This document shows positions 45,241 through 57,300 of a stretch of 64,000 nucleotides of DNA, one piece after another (within the stretch, counting starts at the first letter, position 1; the number at the start of each line of letters is the position of its first letter). Location of the stretch: positions 21,269,047 through 21,333,046 of the forward strand of contig NC_047066.1 in assembly GCF_902459465.1 (NCBI RefSeq), written 5' to 3'. Under the pieces are notes generated by a model. That model searched no databases. It saw only the letters and a program-made list of their open reading frames with translations, and had not been told where the DNA came from. The position numbers and the translations under genes were made by a program. Origin of the DNA: Asterias rubens (lineage: Eukaryota > Echinodermata > Asteroidea > Forcipulatida > Asteriidae).

Positions 45241-45802
45241 AACATGCTCCCCCCGGAAAAAACTACTACACGTGATAGGGTACTTCGAGCCAGCACAGTA
45301 ACCGGGCTTCACATTCCCAAGTGTCGTACTGAAAGGTACAAACGATCCACTATTCCTGCTCTTGCCCGCATTTTGTGAACTTCTGGCCAAATCCCTCGGC
45401 TTAAAATATCTATCTTCTTTTTTTATAGTAATGGATGGTTTAATTGTAAATTGCCTTTTTTTTTAAATTGTTATTACCAAATGTGTTCTTGCCAACTGGG
45501 ATTTGCCATTTCTTTATTTTTTGCCATGTAGCGACTCCTAGTCTCATTAGTAATCATTGCTGTAAATTTAATGACAATTATATTGGTTTTTCTAAGTGAG
45601 CGATGGTTGGTTTTCTAATCTTATCAAATTGTTTTTGTGCTCTTTTTAAGTTTATAAATTTATATATTTTTTTTATTTATATATAATAGTAATGTTTTTC
45701 AATGACTTTTTTGTAAACTGTGCATTTCGGCTTTTTAGCCGCTGTATTGCAGTGTTTTAATAAATAAACCATGAATAATAATAATAATAATAATAATAAT
45801 AC
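45240..45802 (+). mobile_element. 3' end of a LINE (non-LTR retrotransposon), 5' truncated
   Basis: The open stretch ends VLRASTVTGLHIPKCRTERY, then KRSTIPALARIL and a stop at 45378. The RTERxKRS-IP pattern is typical of the last residues of LINE reverse-transcriptase ORFs. The following untranslated part ends in AATAAATAAACCATG and an (AAT)n tail to 45802. Its last ~85 bp recur almost unchanged at 60701-60786. Confidence 0.75.
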
Positions 45803-45958
45803 GGTCTATAGTCTGAGGAGTTCAAAAGTAAGCGGTACATTGTGACTAAGCAAGTCCTGTTACCAGACATTATTCAAATCTAAATCGCAAAAGGCTTGCA
45901 TACTATACTAGATCTGATTATTTCAGTGCATAATTCATTGTACCATCCCCTTTGCAAA

Positions 45959-46171
45959 CTATTTGAACAATATCATGGTGATCAACACAAAAGTATAGAA
46001 AGAAAGGTCAAAGGTCACTAGAGAAGCACCATTACAAAGTCCATGTTTACAACAGTAGTTCAAAATACAAGGGTCATCACCGATGCAATCAAAACTCAGC
46101 TCGAAACATTTTGTGTCAGTTGGGGCTGAACATTGGCGATATGTGATGTCGGACACTCCCCCGGTTATTTT
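45959..46171 (-). CDS. Ly6-like gene last exon
   Basis: A 213-bp exon, phase 0, with seven cysteines, the CCKHGLCN motif, the hydrophobic tail and TAG. Confidence 0.9.
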   Translation of the reverse strand, partial: KITGGVSDITYRQCSAPTDTKCFELSFDCIGDDPCILNYCCKHGLCNGASLVTFDLSFYTFVLITMILFK

Positions 46172-47483
46172 CTGAATGGATTGAAAGAAAAATAAATACA
46201 AAACATCAAAACACTAAATCAATGGTCAAACAGAATGCATAAATTACATAGTCTGCAATAATTATGATTCAATTATATTGCAGCTTGGAAGTAAAATAAG
46301 AATGATATCTAAAAAAACACTAGATCTGGTCTAAGATTGTAAAATTGTTGTGACAATCAACATGTGATTTTATCAGTGAAACATGTGACAAAATGTACAA
46401 ACTGAAAAGTTCAAGGTGCTTTAAAGGTTTTGCAGAATACTCCACTATAAACCTTTCTCGTTTTGCATACTGATTGTTATTTAGAAATTCAATGTTTTCT
46501 GATGGAAGTTTAAACAATCATCAACGCAGGTTTTAAAAACATACATAGATCTCAAAAAATGTTTTCCCTGCCTAATAACAAACAACAGAGGGCTCACTTT
46601 ACAATACAGTAAATAGCACACAGACCTTATCTCAAATACTCGGCAAAGTGTGTTTTGCTCAGAATACTGGGCTGAACTTGCTAGTTCTGGGTAGGCCCGC
46701 CTGGCGCCACCAACCGTGGCTACAACACTACATGTAATGTTGATGTTCAATGTCATAACGTAAACAACAAAACTTGTCACTTACTATACATGATGTCACT
46801 CCATCGCTGCACGTTTCCTTCAACTTGGATTCAAGATATGGGTTCTCCATTCTGCATTCTTCATTGTCCTTGCTGTTACACTTCCAACATTCAAACGCCT
46901 TTGTGACAGCTAGAACTGCAAACAAATTGTGAAGAAATATTATGTTACAAATTTGCATGTAATTAGTTACACTTACAATCTCCAGAATCTGTTATTCCCC
47001 CCCCCCCCCTTTTTCTTGTTCTTCTTTAGGGATCGGAATTGCCAGTATGGATCAAAATTGAATTTGATTGAATTGCCAGGGCTGCACTGGACTCAAGCTC
47101 TGGTGTTTTTGTTCAGAAGAGTGGGGGTTAAATGTTCCATCCTTTAGATGGAAGCTGAAGCTGTAGGTCCTGTGTGTTATGTAGTGCAAATAAAAGACCG
47201 CAATTACACTTATTGCTAGAGAAGGGGTTTCCCCACTCTAATAATTCACAACTTCAAAACATTAAAAAGTTGTTCAAGCGCATTCAGCACCTTGTTAGTG
47301 GATACAAGTGGTACAAAAGACATCAATATTCAGCAAACGGCATGTTGGCTCTGCATGAAATGACACAAAAAACAATGTGGATCACTCTACAATGAACACC
47401 AATAAATTGGCCGATGAATACTAACCTTTCCCAAAAATGAGCAGGAATAGAAGATACTTCCTCATTGTAGCTGTACCGTTCAT
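45959..47483 (-). CDS. Ly6/uPAR (quiver/sleepless-like) GPI-anchored protein, complete, 133 aa, three coding exons
   Basis: A small three-finger cell-surface protein. The join on the minus strand is 47483-47426, 46915-46785 and 46171-45959, a 402-nt frame. The N terminus is a signal peptide (KYLLFLLIFGKVLAV; Met7 is an alternative start). The mature part begins near FECWKC and has 12 cysteines (29, 32, 40, 55, 62, 77, 85, 92, 98, 103, 104, 109), ending in the Ly6 signature CCKHGLCN. It is followed by Gly-Ala-Ser, a likely GPI attachment region, and a hydrophobic tail (FYTFVLITMILF). The CxxC start and the SDGVTSC ... ITYRQCS pattern resemble the invertebrate quiver/sleepless group more than vertebrate Ly6. 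In that group, members regulate potassium channels and nicotinic receptors. The target here is unknown. Confidence 0.88.
46785..46915 (-). CDS. Ly6-like gene second coding exon
   Basis: A 131-bp exon, phase 1 to 0, with the first five cysteines. The donor is GTAAGT. The open frame continuing to 46728 is intron. Confidence 0.88.
47426..47483 (-). CDS. Ly6-like gene exon with start codon (signal peptide)
   Basis: ATG at 47483-47481, a second in-frame ATG at 47465, 19 codons plus one base, then GTTAGT. A TCTCTTCAG acceptor just upstream suggests an additional non-coding 5' exon. Confidence 0.8.
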
Positions 47484-47571
47484 CAGTTCTGAAGAGATAA
47501 TGAAAAAATAATAATTTGAATATAAGCAGGCAAAGCAATGCAGGGAATGGTGTGTTTACCAAATAAAAACT

Positions 47572-47834
47572 AGTCTTGGTTCCAAGACCATTGGTGTTGC
47601 GCGGTCACACACGTACACAACCAACGTTCCGATTATGCACTGCAAAAACTGTACACGCTTGTAATGAACGAACGCTAGTGGGCACTCTGTTTCTCTGATT
47701 TAGATCTCATCTTGGTGAGATCCGGAAATCAGAGAAACGTTCGTTCATTACAAGCGTGTACAGTTTTTGCCGTGCATAACCGGAACGTTGGTTGTGTGTG
47801 ACCGCGCAACACCAATGGTCTTGGAACCAAGACT
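47572..47834. mobile_element. Long near-perfect foldback element
   Basis: Arms of over 100 bp: AGTCTTGGTTCCAAGACCAT at the left end and its exact inverse at the right. TTGCGCGGTCACACAC, GTACACGCTTGTAATGAACG and CTGTTTCTCTGATTT segments are all mirrored. It lies in the first intron or leader region of the Ly6-like gene. The arms are so similar that it must be young or maintained. Confidence 0.9.
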
Positions 47835-48347
47835 AAATAAAAACATAATATGAACCCAACTTTTAAATATTATATAAAAAGTACAAAGCAATAATGTCGC
47901 GGTTCTGTTCTAACAGGACTTGAACTGGCCTAAAAACACCACCATAATTTATAGCAATGACTTCACCAAGCATGCTTGATGATCTACTCTAGTCTAATTT
48001 AGTGCAATAAACCAAAAATTCAGCCCTATAAATACCTAGAATGAGAGGGGGAAGGGAGGTGTCATGGGTTTGAATCCCACCAGAGCAGTCTGGTAAGCCT
48101 TTCTTCCCGGTAGGACTAAGGAAAGCTTGGGTAGAGCTTGTTTCAATAATTATATTATTAAAATATTAGTATCACATCACATTCACAATACAAATAAATA
48201 GTTAAAAGTTATGATCCATATAACAATTATACCAAAAGGTAAAAAAATGGCTTTATAAAAAAAAAAATAACTTAAAATAAAAGTATGCCAGAGACATAGA
48301 TTGCAATTTACATATAAATTATAAAGGATGTAGCGGTTATAACTTAC

Positions 48348-48480
48348 ATACCATAGGGTGTCGGTGTTGAACACGTTCTTCCTTGTTGTTGTGGCTGTTC
48401 TTCATTCACTCAACCTCAAGCATTTTCACGATAACGATTGACAGTGTGTCCACAACGGTCACAACGACAGAACACATGCA
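48348..48480 (-). other. Possible non-coding first exon of the Ly6-like gene
   Basis: A GTAAGTT donor follows at 48347. Splicing to the TCTCTTCAG acceptor near 47490 would give a leader with a very short upstream ATG-stop. The 5' limit is not determined. Confidence 0.3.
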
Positions 48481-51400
48481 TTTGTTGTGGAATGCGGCGC
48501 TGTGATAGTGTACAATACACTGTTCCTTTTGTTGGAATTTGAAAAAATGAAGCTGTGGACATCATGGGCAATACACTCCGCACCGACCTTTACACCCGCC
48601 GTTCGAAAAAGTATGATAACAATGACACGTGCCACTATCAGGTGACCTCGCTCTACTCTGAGCTAGCTACCCCCCCTGCTGACGGACGTTTTCAACAGCG
48701 CCCTCTGCTGACTTGTGTGGGTTTTCTTTTATTCTGACACGTCAAAACATACAATAAAAGTTGTGGCGTTCCCAAATGGGACGGTAGCAATGCAAACACG
48801 ATAGATTTTTTGTTCATTTTATTTCTGCAATAATTTGGAGGCAGATACAGAGAATTATCTTCTTCCAATTAATTTATTTCCACTTCATTTATGTATTAAT
48901 TGTATTAATTTATTTTGTGGTTTTTTTGTCAGGTTTTATTTATTTTCTTTATTAATTTATTTTTATGTTTTTAATATTTGTATTTATTTATTTATTATTT
49001 TATTATGTTAAGGTTTTTATTTATTTAATTTTATTTACTTTATCAAAGTCAAAATTGCCCCAGCAGGGGACTGCCACTTATTTCACTAGCCCCTTTTGTT
49101 ATAGTAAACTTAAACAATTTCCTTCCACACTTGAGGATACAAAATGTTTCAATTACCAAATTTCTAAGTTAAACAATTTAGGTATAGGCCCTAACCAAAA
49201 AAGACAATGAAGCCGCCCTGTCATTTTTATTTTTATTTGTTTACTATGTTTATTTTTATGACTATCATTCGATGGATTTTTAATTCTGCATTGCTTCCTT
49301 TAGGCCTATTATGACGTGAAAGTCAATTTAAAATAGCTCATTCACACATGCTGTGTGGGTACAAATTAAGCACATTATTTTAAATTAATGATATAACTCC
49401 TACAGGGAATCATGTTCTTAAACAGAACAATAAACTCGAGTAGTTAACCACTTATCGTGCACAGTCATGGATGTGTGTAGAACTGGGCAAGTTTTTTTAA
49501 CAGACTTCTCTTTAAAATTATGCCCCCAAAAACGGGGTGCACCAATGTCAATAATTGTCAATAATTTTACGAGAAATTTAGAAACTTGTCATTTCGCTTT
49601 TATTACTCTGCAACTAACTAATACACAAGACAAGAAGAAGTGACGATAAAAAATGTTGTGCTGTTTTTTTGTTCAAAATTGGACTTGCCAAACAAAAGGA
49701 CAACCTTAAAATTTAATGCCGAGGAACATTAATGGAGAAATTCTCTCCTCAATAAAATAATTAAGAGCACAGAGAGTCAGACATAATGGTAAATCTCTTG
49801 AGAAACTAAAAGTGGTGTCAATACTACTACTAGGAGGGAGACATGAGTTCGGTCGAACAGTAGACGACAGCGCCCCGTAGCTTTTGTACACATGTCGCGA
49901 GCAGACGATAACGCCCCGTAGTATGTGTACAATTCACGGGTCCGAACGAGTTGCGTTTCTGCAGCGAGAGTCACAGGTTGTCATTTTTTCTTTCATACAA
50001 ACTAGAGTTTTTGTCAACATTTATGGCCAAATAATCATCCATTATTTGTCTATATTCCCTACATGTACATGTGAAGTGGTAGAATTCTTATTTCAGTGGT
50101 TGAAAAAGGTAAAATAACATGAATTTCGTGACTTACCGGTTTGTTGGTCCGAGGGTGTTGCTGTTTTTCGCACGTGCGTTTCCTATGTGACATGTGGGAG
50201 TGTTTACGTTGTGTGCATAGTTCGCATACTTCACAAGCGAAGTCCGTGACGTAAGCTTTTGTTGGCCAATCAAGTATCAGTACGGGCTACATGTGCGTTT
50301 GCGCACTGCGACATGTACTACATCACGTGCATTGATCTCCATACTAGTTGTATAATATGTATAATGAGATCAATGATCACGTGCCTTTCTATTTATACTA
50401 CTATTCTAGTTATTATTTTAAAACAATTTAATTAAGACTTGTTTAGATTAATTGTTTTACTTGTTCTTTCTATTAATAATTATAATAGTTGAAGAACAAG
50501 TTACTTCTCTGTTTCCCACATTTCATGACTGGTTTGTTTGGGGGGGGGGGGGGGGGGCGGCGAGGGGTGTCATTTTTCGTGAAGGGGTGTGTTAGATTAT
50601 GCAAATCACATGATCACTGACTGCCGTCGTCCACCCATGGCACATACTGCTTGATGCTGTGCTTAAGTAAAAATTTAGCGGGGCACCAGTTAAGTCCATG
50701 TCACAACATTGTAAACTTAGTGTAATTTTTGTTGGCAATCTGTTTCTGTTAAGCAAGACTTTTCTGTGCTTAGCATTTTTTTGTGCTTTCAGGCTCTATG
50801 AAAATGCTCCCATGTGTTTGCCATGATGCAAAAACATTGGTTCATGTACCCGACTGGGGAAATGTAACATAACGCATTAATTAGTTTGTTAAAATAAAGT
50901 TCAGTCACTTAAAGAATAGGGTAAATGACAATCAGAACAAAAAATATGTTATATATTTGGTGTTTTATTTTGAAAAAAATAAATAAATAATCAGGATATT
51001 ATAACTCACAATTCTGTTATATTTGTTTAATTCTTTTTTCTTTCTTCAAAATATAAAATGAGACCAGCTTAGTTGACCCTGGACACCAAAAGTATCTTCC
51101 CAAATCAGTTGATTTTACTGTAGATGCAAGAGCTTTAAGGTAAAATTTCAGGCCAGCTGGGCCTCTCACGTCTGTTTAATTAGTTTATGATACCATGAAG
51201 GTAGAGCAGCTACTATATAAATATGCTATACACACAGGGGCAAGCTACACTTCTTTACAATTCCAAACCAGATTATTTAACGTGCATTACACAATGCGCA
51301 CAGGATCTTTGGCTTAATAAAAGATGATGTAAATATGGTTAAATGCCATGAATGGCATGAGTGCCATGACTGTCCCAAACTCAAACACTGACAACAACAG

Positions 51401-52681
51401 GGCCTAACTCCATAGAGCTGCTTATAAGCAGAGAATTATGCTTAGCAACTTTCTGTTCAGCAAAAAATAAATATGATGTGATGGCAGTGGCAATAAATAT
51501 GCACGTACAGTCACAGTATAAGAGTGCATCATTTCGGACACAGCCACAAGCCAGCAATAATCATGGCGTCCCACTGAATTATTTAAAAACATTGATTAAC
51601 AAATTTTGATTACCCTTGGGGAAAAATTAACTTCAAACTTAAGTATAAGCTTCTAAAAATGGTTTTAGTAGTTACAAAAATATTCCTGTTGACTTCACTC
51701 TGTATACAAAATAACATTATTGCATGCAAAAACTTAAACAACAACCACCTTATGACAATACCAGTAATTCTTACAGATGTCTTATAGTAAACCTACCAAG
51801 TTAGTGTTAGAAGTTCTAACTAAACAAAGAAGGTTTTAACCAAAAAATAATATGCTATAATACTTTTTCTTCAAATAAAACTATATGCAAATTTGGCAAA
51901 CAAAATGAAACTGAAACTATGCATAATGAACTAAGAACCAATGAGTTTTGTAGATTAAAAGATGAAAAGGTGGGATGTCTATTGCTTTAAACTTCTTCCA
52001 TTTAGGAAAAACTTAAAGATAATAATTTTTTTTTGGTGCCCTATAAAATTACCACCCCAACACCCTGCTGACCCATGATTAACGGTCAACGAAGTGCGGA
52101 ATTCCCTTCTTCCGTAAGCGCCAATTCTTTGCTTACAGTAAACGTTGAAACACCTTGAGCGTCACTGAGTAATGGATATGAGTGTTAAAAGCCACTACTA
52201 TTAGAGTTAGAACCCAAATTACCCAACATCAAACAAAAAGTCTACTAAAACATGATCACCAGACATATGCCACTAACTCAAGGTAATCTGTGACCAGGAT
52301 CCTGCTATTTTTGCTAAGCAGAAAATGGGTTAGGAATATTTATGCTGCTTTGTTTACATTACCATGTATTCAATATTCTTGAAACTGTTGTGTACATTTT
52401 TAAAGTTGGTTAAAAAGTTTAGCTACGTTTTACACACATTATTTGTAAATACACATCAATTGATTTGCTTAAAACCAAACGAATATATATGTCAAACAAA
52501 TAATTTGTTTACCACCAGTGGGGCAATTTCATGAAGCTGACTAAGCAGAAGATAGCTTAATACATTTCAGCAATGCACAAATTTGCAGGAACCAGCCACA
52601 AGTAGTACATCAACTTAGTAGTTTAACCGGTAACCTTATTCTGGTAAGCAAAATTGTCTTGTCCTTAATTACTTTTTGTGC
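48481..52681. other. Gene-poor DNA between the Ly6-like and proline dehydrogenase genes
   Basis: Very AT-rich at 48790-49060. An oligo-G run is at 50540-50557. AGCTGCTTAGC-type foldback remnants lie at about 50655-50812 and 51402-51480, and a third at 52516-52680. No exon recognised on either strand. Confidence 0.4.
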
Positions 52682-53074
52682 TTAAAGGAACACATTGCCT
52701 TGGATCGGTCGAGTTGGTCTTTGAAAAGCGTTCGTAACCGTTTTTTTATATAATGCATATAGGTAGAAAGATGTTGTGAAAGTAGAATACAATGATCCAC
52801 ATAAACATGCCTCGAAATTGCACGGTTTTCCTTTTACCTCGTCGACTAACACGGTCGGCCATTTATGGGAGTCAAGTTTTTGACTCCCATAAATGGCCGA
52901 CCGTGTTAGTTCGCACAGTAAAAGGAAAACCACGCAATTTCGAGGCAAACTTGTGTGGATCATTGTATTCTACTTTTAAAACATCTTTCCAACCATATGC
53001 ACTTTATAACAAACAGTTATAACAAACTTTTTATAGACCAACTCGTCCGATCCAAGGCAACATGTTCCTTTAAA
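52682..53074. mobile_element. Long foldback MITE, family 3
   Basis: Inverted ends AAAGGAACACATTGCCTTGG and CCAAGGCAACATGTTCCTTT. Arms continue through GAATACAATGATCCACA and CGAAATTG, to the centre GGGAGTCAAGTTTTTGACTC at about 52868-52887. Open frames on both strands here mirror each other and are not genes. Confidence 0.9.
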
Positions 53075-54138
53075 AGGAGCTTTATGAAATTGTGCTCTGT
53101 ACTACTTCTGACTACTTCAAGGAACTACCTCGTCAAAAGTAAACCATTGGAGTTCAGAAATGAATTTTCTTCAATTATATATATATAATTATAATACAAT
53201 TTTACTTCTCATAAGCACTTCATAATAGTGAGTCGTTTAAGTTTTTCAAACAATGTTCACCACAAGTAAAACATTATATACCATGATAAAAGATAATACC
53301 ATCAGAAAAAAAGAGCACAACAAATGTTACAACAGAAACCCATAACCCTGTTCTGTCCCCCCCCCCCTTAAAAAAAATGAAATAAAATAAGTAAAACCAA
53401 ACATAAGATAGATGAAAAAATGAAAACATTATTACCTGTTTTTCATCTCCACAAAGTAAAGGCTATCGGCTGTTAAAGTGCCTTAAAATATGTAACTGTT
53501 TTTCCCACAATTCTGAGGTTAAAAAAATTGCCAAGTAGATACTAGACTTTCGATATGGTTTCGATCGAAAATGTGAAAAGCTGAAGCAACATTTTTAGGT
53601 TGCATGGGCTTTAGACGGTAGTTTCACAATGTAAAATTTCATCATGATTAAAATCTCTGTATACACAGCTTCTGTATACTCTCTTCTGAAAAATAAAAAC
53701 TTCCTCCTGTTGAAATATTGCTTTGCGCTTTTGAAAGACTCAAATATTTAAAGGTCTGTATACGTCTGGTAACTTGACTCTGAAAATAAATGACAGTACA
53801 AACTTATTTGGTACAAAGTACAGCAGCTTTAAATAGAATAATGCTTTTTGAGAAACTTTGCACCTTGAAGTACTGTGGTTAGTGAAAAATATATCTATTT
53901 TTTGTGCACAAATTTGAATCTGAGAAGCGTACTGTTATAAGGCTTATGAGATTGTGTATTCCGGTTAAAGATTATTCTTCCTGCATGTATTAAACCGCTC
54001 TAGATTTTCAACATCTCAAGAATGCCACCACCTTTCGCATAGAAATTTTCACAGTTTAGTTTTATGGTATGTATACAACTATGATTGAAAAAAAAAACAG
54101 TGGGTTCAAATGACCAAACGTATACAATCCCTTCAAAA
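53075..54138. other. DNA downstream of proline dehydrogenase
   Basis: AT-rich with an oligo-C run at about 53358-53367. It probably includes the 3' UTR of the proline dehydrogenase gene. No other feature was found. Confidence 0.4.
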
Positions 54139-54332
54139 TCATACCACTGTCGGTTTGTGAAACATCTTCCCTTGTTGAATCCTATTTTTGAGTTCCATCC
54201 AGAGGAGTTGACGTTCCTTCTTGACCCCCTTCAGCATTCCTCGGTTCTCTAAGGCTCGTCTTGAGAGGTACGGTAAGACATCCTCCACTGGACCATAAGG
54301 AAGGTATTTATAAACAGCATAGTTTGACTGTC
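54139..54332 (-). CDS. PRODH: PRODH last exon
   Basis: A 194-bp exon, phase 1 to stop, with [31 protein letters not shown] and a TAA stop at 54139. Confidence 0.95.
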
Positions 54333-57300
54333 CTGTAATGAGAAACACATCAAGGTTAACGGCAGTGGACACTATTGGTAATTACTCAAAATAATTATCA
54401 GCATAAAACCTCACTTAGTAATGAGTAATGGGGAGAAGTTGAAAGTGTAAAACATTGTGAGAAACGGCTCCCTCTGAGGTGACGTAGTTTTCTTTTGAGA
54501 CCTCAAGTTTAGAGGTTGATGTCTTGAAATCAAGCATCTGAAAGCACACAGCTTCGTGTGACAAGGGTGTTTTTTTCTTTCACACTTATCTCGCATCTCC
54601 GACGACCAATCAAGCTCAAATTTTCACAGGTTTGTTGTTTTATGCATGGGGAGAGATACACAAAGTGAGAAGACTGGTCTTTGACAATTACCAATGGTGT
54701 CCAGTGTCTTTAAGGCATGCAGGCAACTTTTGTAATGGTTGTCTCATTCAGTCAGATTGGCTCAGTGGTTTGTGTCCCTGCCTTTGCCCTCTGTGGACCC
54801 CGGTTCGAACCCGGACCGGAGCCTAGCACGTAAAGTGTCATGGCAGGGAGTCAAACCCACACTCTACTGATCAGAAACACCAGACCTTGAATCCAGTGCT
54901 CTTAACTAGACTATGACAAGCCACAAAATGTAGGAAAGTAAAATTAAAACCTGATTGTCTACTGATTAAAAGTCTTTGATGTTTGTATATTTTTTTAAAC
55001 AGGGAATTTACGTAAAACTTTACAGTGCTTGTTCTGCTTAACCACATCATACATCAGGCATTGGTGACAATCACTACACCAAGTCTTCCCATTTAGATGC
55101 AAGGAAACATACTTTGCTTTCAAAATTCCTGTCAAGTACTAACCAGGCTTTAAAAACCTCAACGAATCTTAAATTATAGGGTTTGGAATTAATTGAGTAG
55201 CTTACCCAGAGGAAAGGAGACCTGGTCACACATTCCAAGCAGCTGTCCAAAGTACACCAGACGATCTCCTGGCTTGATGTTCAACTCTTGCATTCTACAT
55301 AAAATAACAGTCTACATTAAACAGTCTGGCATAAATTACACTCCTGGCGCTGAAATATCCAATCTGGTAGAGCTTGTTAAGAATGATTTTGTATGACGAA
55401 GCAACCATAATAAAACACCTTGAAAGGTTGGCAATAGGAGGTAGCCAGACCACACCGCGTACACCCCCTTTTCTTAGCAACAAGTGTACTGGGTTCTTTT
55501 ACTTGCATCACACATTACTATCATAGGCTTTACATGTACATGTAGGTCCCATCTAAACAACTAAGCAATCAAGGTGAAGTGTCTTGCTTCAGAACACAAT
55601 GTGTCAAGACCAGGACTAGAACCCACACACAACAAGACAACAAATTTATATGTTGAAACAGCTAATTTTGATCCGTGTCTTTTTATGTCTTTTTTCATTT
55701 TGACTAAGGTCATGCGACAACAAATTCGGAACCATACGAAAAGGCTTGCGGTAACACCATGTAATGACTATCTCTCGTTGAGTCGGGGTGGCTCTGAAAA
55801 GAACCGTTCGTTTCAACTCGACGTCTCGATCAATATGCTCTGGAGACTTTTAGACCAGTAAAAATTCCGAGCAACAAGCTCGTCGGTCTTGTGAATTATG
55901 TCCCCCATCTCGATCCCCGTTTAATACAGCCTTGGTAACATGAGTCAACTTTCACTGGCAACTTGGAGGCAACCAACTGCAGTGCAAGAAAATGGAACAC
56001 ATTCTCAAGCAATGCCTTATACTATCCCCAAGAAAAATGTGAATATTCAAATCATAATGTAAATGCCTTTCCTTCATGGACATTGCTTGCAAATTGCCTT
56101 CTATGACTTGACCCTAAGGGCCTTGTCACACGAGGCAACTTTTGCAGGCAACTCGGAGGCAACCAACTACAGTGCATACTACATGACCACTTTGGTAGCA
56201 CATGAGTAAATTTTAAAACATTGTCTTACGATCTTCAAAAAAACAATTTTAACAATCAAAATGGGAATGCCTTTTCTTCTTGGAGATTGCCTGGAACTGG
56301 TTGCTCGCAAATTGCCTTCTATGACATGACCCTAACACTAAACCTACCTCTCAACAGCAAATCGTATCGTTCCCTCATTGTGTGTCGCAACCATAGTATT
56401 GACCTTTCCTCTTGTGTGTATTGTATGCAGCATGTAATCCAAGCATTGATGATACATAGCACCAGTTGCTTCATAGTTATCATTAATGGGGTCATCGTAG
56501 CCAACTTCCTTTGCTCTCTTTCTCTCTTGATCCATGTAGGCACCGCGGACGAGCTTGGCACCAAAGTGGAACTCTTCACGGTTGGCAAGCTCCATGTCTA
56601 CCTTGAGATTGTTGAAGGTTTGCTTTTAGGGGAACAACAATTATAATAATAATAGTAATGCATTTATAATGCGCTCTCTATCTAGTGTACAAGACCCTAT
56701 TCTGAGGCCTAGAAGAAATTGGTGGCAGCGGTGGGATTTTTTAAATAATTATTCAATATTTCTGCTGATATAAAATAGTATATTTGCACTACTCTTCTCT
56801 TTTTGTATATACGCCAGTAGCATAGAAAAAATGGCCCCAAGCCAAAGTTATTATATTAACTTCCTGGCTCTATTGAACATTCCCTTGTCATTTTGAATAT
56901 TGTCTTACTCTGTATTGTACTATTGTCATGTGTTAATGTCAAAAACAAAAATTAAAAAATATACAAAATATAAAAAAATAAAGCTTGCTTCGGTGATCAT
57001 AACTCTGGCACATCATCATTTTCGCTTATTTAGGCATGGATTATTCTACATTGGTTGGTTCGTCTCGTGTTCTTTCAAACAATTACTCAAAACCTATTTG
57101 CTCACAGTCAAATCCAAACTTTAAAATTCTTATGCACACCTCAATTAACACTCATTCTTTGTGCATAAACCTACCTACCTTCAAATAGCACTGGTATGTG
57201 TTGAAGATAATGGGTCTTTCCTTGTTGAATTTCCGCATGAGTTCAACAGTGAGTCTGTTTATGGCAGGTTGGAAGTATGTTTGCTCAGCATCAATCATTA

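Noticed and set aside
52682-53188. Mirrored open frames on both strands in the foldback element
   Set aside because: Both strands encode similar peptides because the DNA is an inverted repeat. No protein family is suggested.
54735-54830. A tRNA gene (A- and B-box-like motifs)
   Set aside because: The acceptor and anticodon stems do not pair convincingly, and the stretch continues into repeat sequence. A SINE head is more likely.
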